This document shows positions 54,618 through 64,000 of a DNA stretch of 64,000 nt, piece after piece. The first letter of the stretch is position 1; each line of letters opens with the position of its first letter. The notes under the pieces were generated by a model. The model searched no databases, had not been told where the DNA came from, and saw nothing but the letters and a program-made list of their open reading frames with translations. Both the position numbers and the translations under genes were made by a program. Where the stretch lies: contig CM049308.1 of NCBI GenBank assembly GCA_026874595.1, forward strand, positions 45,209,327-45,273,326, read 5' to 3'. Source of the DNA: Sipunculus nudus. Lineage: Eukaryota; Annelida; Sipuncula; Golfingiida; Sipunculidae.

Positions 54618-55320
54618 TTTTACATATATTCCTGATTTCTTCTTTATTATAAGTCAGTTGAAAGGCATTTTGTATTGAAAAAATAATTTCAAAGTTATTT
54701 CAAGTAGGGACCACTTATGTGAACAGATGGCAGCACTTGGTTTACCATGGGCAGATTGACAAGATTTGCTTGTGCCTTGGTGTTGGCCATTAGCCAAGAT
54801 GATGTCAGCTCTATAAATAACTTTGGCACAGTGCCAGGATTGGAAGAAGTGCAGCCAGGTATAGATCAAGAGTTCACTGAGTGCAGTAGCTGCATTCTGT
54901 TTTTGCTTTGGCAGACTGTTCATTCTATTTATAGCTTTGACAGACTACCTACTGCATCAGATTTGTCACCAAAGTTCAGCCTGGATCTATTTATAGCTTT
55001 TTCAGACTACCAACTGTGTCAGATTTTGCAACAGGTAAAGAGTTCACTCAGTGCCACCAGGTACAGGTCAAAAGTTCACTTATTCTAGCCAGGTGCAGGT
55101 CAAGAGTTCACTTAGTGCAGTAGCTTGAGCCAGCAATTTGTCACAGTTTACTTGGGGCAACTGCCTTTCTCACTTAAGCCTGTTCAGCCCAGTGCATCAA
55201 ACTCAAGGGAAGTTGGATGTTTTAGCCTAATATTTTGACCTGTCTATGCGTCTTTGATTGCTGTCTCATTCACAAGAGAGGTGTTGCCACTTACAATGAC
55301 TTTTGCACAGTGTACGCGCA
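54618..55320 (+). mobile_element. F2 fragment with DR2 motifs
   Basis: It corresponds to 24840-25500. Perfect DR2 motifs are at 55065-55078 and 55097-55110, and one-off copies lie near 54863 and 55033. Confidence 0.55.
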
Positions 55321-55439
55321 TTGATCACCTTGATTCTTTGCATGGATATTGATCATGGAGTGTTATATCAGTTTCTGCAGAATGGTGGCGTCACTTGTAA
55401 TTTTTTTAATTTTTTTTACGATTTTTTTTCTCTATTTTT
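55321..55439 (+). mobile_element. F1 unit fragment
   Basis: Part of a 337-bp F1 unit (TTGATCACCTTGATTCTTTG...CAGAATGGTGGCGTCACTTG), cut by the F1b start at 55440. Confidence 0.55.
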
Positions 55440-56130
55440 AGCTCAGCTGACTATAAGTCATCTGAGCTATAGTCGTGGTCCATTGTCCGTCATCCGTCCG
55501 TCTGTCCGTCCGTCCGTCCGTCCGTCCGTCCGTCCGTCCGTCCCTAGATGTGGCACGTTTTGAAACCGTAAGACCTAGGAATCCAAAATTCAGCATAATG
55601 TTAGATGTCCCTAAGATCTCCTACCAAGCCGAAAACTGGGTCTTTGCGACTTCGTTCCTTTGAGAAATTAAGGAAAAACCTCAATTTTTTATTAAAATCC
55701 TATTTTCACACTTCAGGACTGCCTAATATCAAAACCACTCATCTGTTTTTCCTCATATTTACCATAAATATTCTTCTATATAGTTCCTATGTACATGCCA
55801 GAAATTAAGTCTGTTAAATATAAATTCTTTAAGTTATGGGCCCAAACATAATGGACTTTGTAAAAAATCAGGAAAAATATTTACTCACTTAACATGAAAA
55901 ATTTTGAAACTAGAGTCTATTTTCCCAAGTATATAACTATGTTTAATTAAGATTCAATTGTTTACACAAAATTAGATCAGAATTTTGTAAATTTTTAAAG
56001 TAATTAGCATAAAAATAAAATTTGTACCTTAAATTTTGCCCAACTTTGACCATGGCACGTTTTTTTCCTGTAAGTACCATTGATTTAATTTTCACAGCAT
56101 GTAAACTTAAATATTCAATTTGATTTAATC
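55440..56130 (+). mobile_element. F1b left part with long (GTCC)n
   Basis: It starts AGCTCAGCTGACTATAAGTC with the matching ATCTGAGCT arm. A (GTCC)n run covers about 55485-55543, and the F1b body follows to a truncation near 56130. The serine/proline/valine-repeat ORFs here are just this microsatellite read in frame. Confidence 0.65.
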
Positions 56131-56537
56131 TGAAATTTGGAAGTAAAAGCTTGAAAATTAAGCTAGTTATTGATTTTTTCTTGAGGCTCTATTGTAGTCA
56201 TTTGCTTTGATTACAGATTACAGATGCAGGGTCCCACTCCAGGTCACTGGAAGTCAGCTATGCCAGGGTTTCTGATTTGTTACAGTCACTGGGGGAGATC
56301 CCCTGCTGTGACAGGTGTACAGTTATTCTCATATCACCACCCCAATCACCCCCCCAGCCCCCCCCCCCCCCCCCCCCCCCCCGCAAACCCAACCCAGCAA
56401 GTGTTATGCAGTATTGTTATTGTTTTCACTGTATCTCCCTAATTGTAATGCTGTTTCCACTCTGATATGCAAAAACTTTCCTTGAAAAAGTAATTCAAGG
56501 TGTAATCCAGAAGATGCAATGTTGTGTAATGTAGCAT
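56131..56537 (+). other. Intronic stretch with exon-like frame and C25 tract
   Basis: 56224-56314 is open (AGSHSRSLEVSYARVSDLLQ, then SLGEIPCCD), preceded by GATTACAG and followed by ACAG|GTGTAC. At 91 nt it would shift the C16orf89-like frame, so it is not an in-frame cassette exon. The end overlaps the 30-bp module shared with 48062-48091. A C25 tract follows at 56358-56382. Confidence 0.25.
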
Positions 56538-56985
56538 TTTTAAAGAAATCATTTTTCTTTTAAATGATTTTACCAATCATAATGGAACCCATCAGTATGC
56601 TTAAATTATGATAAAATATGAAGCACATTATGGATAAATAAAGACACAATTAAAAATTGTGAAATCTAAATCAAGTATTTTTTTAGATATTTATTGTTTT
56701 TCAGATTTAAAAGATATATTTTTGTGGTAAAAAATAAATAAACATTTGTATGCATGATGTGGTGTTATCTGACAAGATTGAGATTTATGATGATGCAATT
56801 GAGAATTATGAATCAACTTTTATATTGAGATATATATGTTATATTGAAAATGTATAGAAATATAAACTTAAATTTAAAAAAAAATTGATGTGATAAAAAA
56901 ATGAGGATTTATTACAAACATTTGTTCATTATTTTCCTGCATCAGCAGAATTTGAGATCAGGCTTTGTTTGCCATGTTTTATGTT
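56538..56985. repeat. R3 module, copy 1
   Basis: About 440 bp of AT-rich sequence repeated at 59273-59700 (TTAAAGAAATCA, CATCAGTATGC, GGATAAATAAAGACACAATT, ATCTGACAAGATTGAGATTT). The two copies flank the F1 modules and array at 56986-59271. Confidence 0.65.
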
Positions 56986-57374
56986 GTTAATTAGTTATAT
57001 TTCAGCTGTATACATTTCATTAAAAAACTTATATTTAATAATATATATATACAAAAAAAAGATTCGATTGAACAAATGTGTAAACTACTGAAATGTCAAC
57101 AGTTAATCAAAAAGCCAACTAATGATCATGGTAATTGTACAGAGCATTTGTTCACAAACTGCTCACATGCATCAGTTTCAACATAAGAAACACATGGTCA
57201 GGTCACAAAATATTATTTGCAACAATTTCTTGCTCATCAATACAAACCAATCATATAAACCAACCATGGCCTTTATTACCTCTTCCTCTTACACTTTATC
57301 TCAATTTGATATTATTTTAGATTTTTACCTTCAAGGTTAATGTCAGCTGAGCACAGTGACCCATAGGTCCCTTG
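56986..57374 (+). mobile_element. F1 right-end module
   Basis: It matches 20395-20794 and ends GTCAGCTGAGCACAGTGACC, CATAGGTCCCTTG (CTTG 57371-57374). Confidence 0.65.
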
Positions 57375-59271
57375 TTGATTACTCAAAAGATGCCATCATC
57401 TGTTAACAGGGCACAAAACGTAACCGCTGGACCTGGAATCTTCTCACTTTACATCCAGAGAGGTCCATGAAAGTCTTCCTGGAAACCTGGAATTAGGTCT
57501 CTGTTACCCATATTCTTCAAGGTATGGGGCTCCAAAGTACCCCCAAAAATAACTAAAAATTTGATTCAAAAGCTCAATTATCTGAACAACTAATGCATTG
57601 ATCACCATGATTCTTTGCATGGATATTAATCATGGAGTGTTTCATCAGTATCTGCAGACTGGTGGCACCACCTGTATTTTTTCGATTTTTTTTCTCTATT
57701 TTAAGACCTTTAAAGATGTGGTCATCTGCTAACAGGGCACAAATCGTAACCGCTGGACTTAGAATCTTCTGTCTTGATATGCAGGGAGGTACATGAAAAA
57801 TCTCCTTGGAAACTGGAATTAGGTCTCTGTTACCCATATATTTCAAGGTATGGGGCTCGGAAGAACCCCCCAGAATAATGAAAAATTTGTTACAAAAGCT
57901 CAAGTATCTGAACAACTAATGCTTTGATCACCATGATTCTTAGCATGGATATTGATTATGGGGTGTTACTTCAGTTTTTGCAAAATGGTGGTGCCACCTG
58001 TTTTTTTTTTATTGTTTACAATTTTTTTCTCTATATTTGAGACTTTAAAAGATGCCGTCATCTTTTAACAGTGCACAAATCTTGATGACTGGACTTAGAA
58101 TCTTCTGTCTCGACATCTAGGGAAGCTTATGAAAAGTCTCTTTGGAAACCTGGAATTAGGTCTCTGTTACCCAAAACCTGTGAGCAATGGGGTTCCAAAC
58201 CCCCCCCCCCCCCCCCCCCCCGAAGAATAATAGAAACTTTGATACAAAAGCTCAAGTATCTGAACAACTTATGCATCGATCACCATGATTTTTTGCATGG
58301 ATATTGATCATGGAGTGTTTCATCAGTTTCTGCAGACTGGTGGCACCACCTGTATTTTTTTCAATATTTAACTATTTTATTTATCTATTTTCAGACCTTA
58401 AAAGATGCGGTCATCTGTTAACAGGGCACAAATTGTAACGACTAGACCTAGAATCTTCTTTCTTGACATGCTGGGAGGTCCATGAAAAGTCTCCATATAA
58501 ACCTGAAATTAGGTCTCTGTCACCTATATTGTCCAAGCTATGGGGCTCAGAAGTACCCCTCAGAATAACTAAAAATTTTATACAAAAGCTCTGGTATCTG
58601 AACAACCAGTGCATTGATCGGCATTTATCTTTGCATGCATATGCATCATGGAGTGTTTCATGATTTCCTGCTGACAGGTGGCGCCACTTGTATTTTTTTC
58701 AATTTTTTACGATTTTTTCCCCTCTATTTTGAGACCTTAAAAGATACGGTCATCCCTTAACAGGGCTTAAATTGTAACCATTGGTCCTAGAATCTTCAAA
58801 CTTGACATCCAGGGAGATCTGTGAAAGTCTCCTTGGAAACGTGATTAAAGGTCTCTGTTACCCATATTTCTGAGCTATGGGGCTTATAAGCACCCCTCAG
58901 AATCATTGAAAATTTGATACCAAAGTAGGGCACAAATCATAACCATGGGGCCCAGAATCTTCTAACTTGACATCCTGAGAGTTCCTAAAAAGTTCTCCCC
59001 AGAAACCTGAAATTTGGTCACAGTTAACCTATTTTCTCAGAGTTTTGGGGTATGTTTGAGCACCCCAGAAATAATGCAAAATACACACAAATTGCCAGAT
59101 TCCTCATGAAAGGCTGGTTGGATTGTCATCAGATTTGTTGTGCTTATAGGTCTTGATGAACTTAAGCTAATATGCATCAACAATGATGCCACCTATCTTC
59201 ATTAGTTGTCTATGCAAGGACATATTATCAACATGTCAGTCGGCTGAGCGTCATGACCCATGGGTCACTTG
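57375..59271 (+). mobile_element. F1 tandem array (about 337-bp unit) with right end
   Basis: Unit landmarks (TTAACAGGGCACAAA type) lie near 57398, 57727, 58061, 58411 and 58752. A C22 tract interrupts the fourth unit (58200-58221). It ends GTCGGCTGAGCGTCATGACC, CATGGGTCACTTG with CTTG at 59268-59271. Confidence 0.65.
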
Positions 59272-59812
59272 TTAAAGAAATCAATTTTCTTTTAAATGAT
59301 TTTAACAAATTCAAATATAATTAAAGCCATCAGTATGCATAAATTTATAAAATATGAAGCAAATTATGGATAAATAAAGACACAATTTAAAATTGTGAAT
59401 TTTGAATCAAGTTTTTTTTTAGATATTTATTTTTTTTTGAAAATTTAAAAGATATATTTTTATGGTAAAAAAATTAATTCATCTGTATTCATGATGTGAT
59501 GTTATCTGACAAGATTGAGATTTATGATGATGCAATTTAGAATTATGAATCAGCTTTTATATTCAGATATATATGTTATATAGAAATATAAATTTAAGAT
59601 AAAAAAAAAATTGATGTGATAAAAAAAATGATCTAATACAAATATTTGTTCATTATTGTCCTGCCTCAGCAGAATAAGAGATCAGGCTTTGTTTGGCCTG
59701 TATATATATGTAGAAATGTTGTAAATCCTACCAACCCTCAACACCCTCCCCCCCCCCCCCCCCCAGCTCCTATTGATTCCTTTGCACCTGTGCTCTGGGA
59801 CATTAGTTTTTA
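59272..59812. repeat. R3 module, copy 2, then a C17 tract
   Basis: 59273-59700 repeats 56538-56985 directly after the F1 end. A C17 tract lies at 59748-59764. 59765-59812 is unassigned. Confidence 0.6.
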
Positions 59813-61770
59813 AGCCCAGCTGACTGTAAGTCATCTGAGCTATATTGATCACCCTTTGTCCATCCGGCTGTCCGTTAACCTGGCAAAAATCATAACCGTT
59901 AGACCTAGAAACTTCTGACTGTTTATCCAGGGAGGTCCTGGGCAAATCTCCTTGGAAACCTGAAATTAGGTCATGGTGACCTATATTTTATGACTTATGG
60001 GTTGAAAACATGATTTTAGCACCCAGACAATCAGACGGGGCATAAAATTGTATCCATCAGGCCTAGAAACTTCTAACCTGACATTTTGGGATATCCTAGG
60101 CAAATATCCTTGGAAACCTGAAACTAGGTCACTGTGAACCATATTCTGCGACCTATAGGGAAAAGATGTCATATGAGCACCCTGAATGTCAGATGAGGAC
60201 AAATTGTATCTGTGGAGCCTAGAATCTTCCAGCACAATATCCTTGGAGTTTCTAGGCAGATCTCCTATATTTTATGACCTAAGGGCCGAAAACATGATTT
60301 TTAGCATCCAGACAGACGGGGCACAAATTGAATGGATAAGGCCTAGAATCCGCCAATGTGACTTTTAGGGGGGTCCTAGGCAAATCTACTGGGAAACCTG
60401 AAATTAGGTCATGGTGACCTATATTTTGTGACCTACAGGCCGAAAACATGATTTCGAGCACCCTGAATGTCAGATGGGGACAAATCTTATATGTGAGGCC
60501 TAGAATCTTTTAACTTAGTATCCTGGGAGTTTCAAGGCAAATCTCCCTATAAACCTGAAATTAGGTCATAGTGACCTATATTCTGTGACCTATGGGCCGA
60601 AAACATGATTTTGAGCACCCAGACAGTCAGATGGGGCACAAATAGTATCCATTAGTCCAAGAATCCTCCAACATGACATTAAGGGAGGTCCTTGGCAAAT
60701 GTTCTTGGAAACCTGAAATTAGGTCACTTAGACCTATATTGTGCGACCTATAAGAAAAAGATGACGTATGAACACCCTGAATATCAGATATTGACAAATC
60801 ATATCTGTAGGGCTTAGAATCTTCTTACACAATTTCCTGGGAGGCTCTAGGCAAATCCCCTTTGAAACCTGAAATTAGGTCATAGTGACCTACATTTTGT
60901 GACCTATGAGACAAAACCCGATTTTGAGCAACCTGAATGTCAGATGGGCACAAATCGTATCTGTTAGTCCTAGAATCTTCTAATGCAACATCCTGGGAGG
61001 TCCTAAGCAAATCTACTTGGAAACCTGAAATTAGGTCATGGTGGCCTACATTTTGTGACCTACAGGCCGAAAAAAGGATTTTGAGCATCCAGAATGTCCT
61101 GCAGGCCACACATTGTATTTGTTAGGCCTAAAACCTTCTAATGTAATATTCTGAGACGTCCTTGGCCAATGTCCTTGGAAAACTAAAATTAGGTCACCAT
61201 GACTTATATTTTGCAACCTATCAGTAAAGATGTCATATAAGCACCCAGACAGTCAGACAGGGAAAAATTGTACCCATTAGGCCTAAAAAATTTTTAATAT
61301 AAAATTCATGGAGGTCTTAGCCAAGTATCCTTGAAAACCTGAAATTAAAAAACCTGAAAAAAATGGTTTTGAGAACCCAGACAGACAAGGAACAAATTGT
61401 ATCCATTAGCCCTAGAATCTTCTAACATAACATTCAGGGAAAACCTTGGCAATTCTCCTGGGAAACCTAAAATTGGATCATTGTGACCTATATTCTGCCA
61501 GCTATGGACCAGAAACATGATTTTGAGCATCCAGACAGACAGGGTACAAATTGTATATCCATTTTCCTTGGAACCATCTATTGTGAAATCCAGGGGGGTC
61601 CTGGGCAGGTCTCTTATGAATCCTGAAATTTTTATTTTCTGTCCATTTTTTCAACACTGTAACTTTTGCCATAGGCTATTCTCACAGACAATATATAATA
61701 TTAATAAAAAAAATAAGCACCCAGTCTAAATTAGCTGAGCGTCATTGCCAATGGGCCACTTTTATTGCAA
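59813..61770 (+). mobile_element. F1 Helitron-like element carrying the IR3 array
   Basis: It starts AGCCCAGCTGACTGTAAGTC with ATCTGAGCT completing the hairpin. It ends AGCTGAGCGTCATTGCCAAT, GGGCCACTTTT, a decayed CTTG end. The interior is a tandem array of about 157-bp units. Confidence 0.65.
59860..61600 (+). promoter_or_regulatory. 157-bp tandem array with one IR3 motif per unit
   Basis: Perfect AGGTCA-nnn-TGACCT motifs lie at 59968-59982, 60406-60420, 60563-60577 and 60877-60891. One-mismatch copies start at 60126, 60721, 61033 and 61191, and a two-mismatch copy at 61475. Adjacent intact units are 156-158 bp apart. The two wider gaps (280 and 284 bp) each contain a unit that lost about 30 bp over the motif. 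A further TGACCTA half site often follows 12-15 bp downstream. This is the estrogen-response-element layout; receptor binding is untested. Confidence 0.6.
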
Positions 61771-62060
61771 ATGTGAAAATATTTATTTAATTTTTAAAAA
61801 TAATTGGATTAAAAAAAAAGATCAAATTGAAACATATTCTTGCCTCAGGAGAATGGAACATAAAGGGACCAGCTCTGTCTGTCCATCATCTCTCCGTGTT
61901 CATTAATTATATTTTAATCATGAATTTTTTCCTATAAGCACTGTTGAAATTACTTTCACATGCTGTATGTATATGGATTTAAGCTATTCAAGTTTGAAAT
62001 TTGAAAGCAATTTATATATTCAGTTATGTAATATTGCAAATGTTAAACTTTAAAACAATT
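61771..62060. repeat. R2 module, second copy
   Basis: It matches 28920-29210 (CAGGAGAATGGAACATAAAG, ATATGGATTTAAGCTATTCA) and again directly follows an F1 end. 62061-62132 is unassigned. Confidence 0.55.
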
Positions 62061-62132
62061 TGATATTATAAAAAAAATTAAGAAAGAATTGAAACTTAAT
62101 TTATAATCGTTTTGTTTGTCAATCCTTTTGAG

Positions 62133-63488
62133 AGAACCTGTGAGCTTACGCGACGGAGTGGCTTGGTCCATCATCCATTGTCTGTACCTTAACCTTTACT
62201 GTCTTGAAAAAAGCAGGAGCAAGCATCACAAAATTTTATGCAAAAAAATAGTTATCTAAAAAACTCTTATCATGTGTTAATTATTTTTTGGCTAATTGCA
62301 TTTTCTTTGATTTTATAGGGAAAGAGCTAAAAACCCTTTATAAAGCTTCCTCTCTGAAAATTATCAGCCAAATTGTCCAATATTTGACAGAAATGATCCC
62401 TAGAACAATCTTTCACAAATTTGTTTGAATGGCTCCAGTTCAGTGATTTTTGGCTGAGTAACAGGAGGTTTATCTTAGTCATCGGTGCGAAAAAGCATAC
62501 TAAACTTAAAATCTCAGAAACAACTGGAGCTGTCATCACCAAATTTTATGCCAATGTTTGTCACATGAGTCATATCTGAAATTGAGGTGTTGGTTGTGCC
62601 ACCTACATTGATCTGTTTTTTAAAAGCAAAAATGTAAGTGTAGACTCTTCTAGCTTATACACCTTTTTTAAGAAACTGTTAAGCTGATTGGTTTAAACTT
62701 TACAAGAATTGTTCTGTGGTATTGTTCTTTCAGTTTTATAAGAATAGATTGGGTAAATGCAGCTTTAAAAAAGCAGTGTAACCAATTGATAAAGGCTTTC
62801 AGTGTTTGAAAACAGATTTGGCAGCATGGCAAGTTTCAACATGTCAAATCAAGAGGTCAATCAGTGCACCCAGGTGCAGTCCAGACATCATCATGGCAAC
62901 TGACCTGGCTCTGCCTTGTGTCTAGATGTCTAGACAATGTGTGATGTGTCTAGACACATTGTCTAGACGTCTAAAACCTGCAAGCTGTGTCAGATTTGCC
63001 AACAGGTCAAGTTTCAGTCTGTGAGAGCCAGTGGTAAGTTTCAGTCTGTAAGAGCCAGTGGTGTGGTTACATGTGGCACATGAGGTACCCTTGACCTGGG
63101 GGAAAGCTGAGCCTCCAATGCCAGGTTGCATGAAAAGGTGTTACTCAGTACCAAGGCTAAAAGAGGAATTTGTTCTTAGATTTTATAGGGAAAAAGCTAA
63201 AAAAAACATTTTAAAATGTTCTTCTCCAAAACCGTGCTGTCAGATTGTCTGTTCATCTGCCCCAGTATCCCTCCCTTTGAAAAAGAACATATAGGAAATA
63301 TCCTGACTGATACATCCTAGTTTTAAAATGTCCTAGTCTGAAACATGCAGGTCAAAAACGTCAATTTGGCTGAAATCATAATGACTAAGGTAGAAATGCA
63401 GGACATGAGATGGTCAGTATTAAATTTTAAAAATAAACATTCATACTCCAAAACTTTGCACAGGTTCGCATTAGGCCTGTAGGCCTTG
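62133..63488 (+). mobile_element. F2 Helitron-like element with both ends
   Basis: The left end GAGAACCTGTGAGCTTACGC is a slightly decayed F2 start. The right end GCACAGGTTCGCATTAGGCC ends TGTAGGCCTTG with CTTG at 63485-63488. At about 1.36 kb it is the only F2 here with both termini, and it shows the subterminal inverted repeat directly. It contains a TCTAGA inverted repeat at 62928-62968. No protein is encoded. Confidence 0.65.
62928..62968 (+). repeat. 15-bp inverted repeat around TCTAGA
   Basis: Arm GTCTAGACAATGTGT (62928-62942), 11-nt loop, arm ACACATTGTCTAGAC (62954-62968). Each arm contains the palindrome GTCTAGAC. Confidence 0.85.
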
Positions 63489-63827
63489 TTTATATTAAGT
63501 CATGTTAAAAATGGGAAAAAAAGCAAAATTAATCTGTAAAGCAGAAGTGTGACAATCCACAAGCTAACCTGAACAGTAAAGGGTTAAACAGCATATGATT
63601 TAAAATATAAACATGTAGGCATAATTTGACAAACTAAGGATAAATAATGACAATATGACCTCTCTGGATGTACAGTAAGAGGTTTTGTTCTGCCAATTAT
63701 AGCTCTTAAAATTTAAGCCATACATACCAGTATTATCTGATTGAAATTTGACCAGCTCTGATTTTATTTCTCACTTATTTGACTCTAGTATCCCCTTGCT
63801 GATAAGTGATTTTGTTTCTGTAACCAG

Positions 63828-64000
63828 ACAGGTTGTATTGATCATGTAGAAAACTGGTTGAGGAAGCAGAAGCGAGAAGGTGTGGACCACCTGGTGCTAG
63901 AGTTCTGTACTAACAATTTGTTTGAGATGCACGAACTGATACTTCTGCAGGGTGCTGTCATCATTCCCCGACACCAGGATCTCTTCTTGGAGCAAGGTCA
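63828..64000 (+). CDS. C16orf89-like: Next exon of the C16orf89-like protein, open at window end
   Basis: It follows TTTCTGTAACCAG and reads TGCIDHVENWLRKQKREGVD, then HLVLEFCTNNLFEMHELILL, then QGAVIIPRHQDLFLEQG. Joined to the previous exon this gives ...AEK-TGC, as expected for the GC that follows the HQLL helix in DUF4735 proteins. FC-x-N and D-x-F-x-E also match family landmarks. Cysteine spacing suggests disulfides in a secreted protein. A possible donor (CAAG|GTCA) lies at the last bases, so the exon may end at 63996; the window stops too soon to tell. Confidence 0.8.

Larger units (their letters stand above)
48037..63827 (+). other. 15.8-kb intron of the C16orf89-like gene
   Basis: It starts GTCAGA and ends TTTCTGTAACCAG. 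Phase 0 at both ends. Almost all of it is F1, F1b, F2 and F3 Helitron-like DNA on the same strand as the gene. 63490-63827 shows nothing recognisable. Confidence 0.7.

Noticed and set aside
55303-55663. Repetitive serine/valine/arginine/proline ORFs
   Set aside because: They are translations of the (GTCC)n microsatellite at the F1b left end.
59860-61600. CRISPR-like array
   Set aside because: Units are about 157 bp and similar along their whole length, with no short repeat separating unique spacers, in an animal genome. It is an element-internal tandem array.

Overview
The window is animal nuclear DNA: AT-rich, with spliced exons, a 15.8-kb intron, non-LTR and Gypsy-type retrotransposons, a pogo-like DNA transposon and very dense Helitron-like repeats. 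The repeat style (palindrome-tipped elements with GTCC microsatellites and internal tandem arrays) suggests a mollusc, most likely a bivalve; that is inference. No rRNA, tRNA or CRISPR was seen.

Host genes. Only one host gene is supported. Two plus-strand exons (47864-48036 and 63828 to the window end) join in phase 0 and resemble the cysteine-rich secreted UPF0764/C16orf89 (DUF4735) family. A 43-nt exon at 45441-45483 may precede them. The rest of the gene lies outside the window or is unrecognised.

Mobile DNA. Most of the window is built from Helitron-like (Helentron/HINE-like) families, called F1-F7 here. Copies end in CTAG or CTTG before a TT, usually after a hairpin, and several families have 10-12 bp subterminal inverted repeats. 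Four nested insertions can be compared with uninterrupted copies of the target: all sit at TT without a longer target duplication. Layout: F3 with a LINE scrap and a nested F3 (0.3-3.4 kb); F2 (3.8-7.2); F1 scrap (7.2-7.55); a large F3 with a 757-bp higher-order array, split by a complete L1-like LINE (7.55-18.5); F4 and F2 ends (18.5-20.3); F1 arrays (20.4-22.1); an unexplained island and a CR1/L2-like LINE end (22.1-23.6); F2, F7/F6, F4 and F1 pieces (23.6-30.1); a low-repeat stretch (30.1-32.7); a Gypsy-like LTR end (32.7-33.96); a four-deep nest F1 > F3 > {pogo-like element, F3} (33.96-38.2); F1b (39.4-42.05); low-repeat DNA (42.05-44.2); AGGTCA-rich arrays (44.2-47.8); then the long intron filled with F1, F1b, F2 and F3 copies (48.0-63.8).

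Main signal. The internal tandem arrays carry nuclear-receptor half sites (AGGTCA), and each family has its own arrangement: DR1 with TCAAGGTCA in F3-type arrays, IR0 and DR0 in the F3 left part, IR3 (the estrogen-response-element layout) in F1, and DR2 (a retinoid-type layout) in F2. A 12-bp palindrome, GGTGGCGCCACC, also recurs at least 16 times across unrelated families. The motifs and spacing are read directly; regulatory function is inference.
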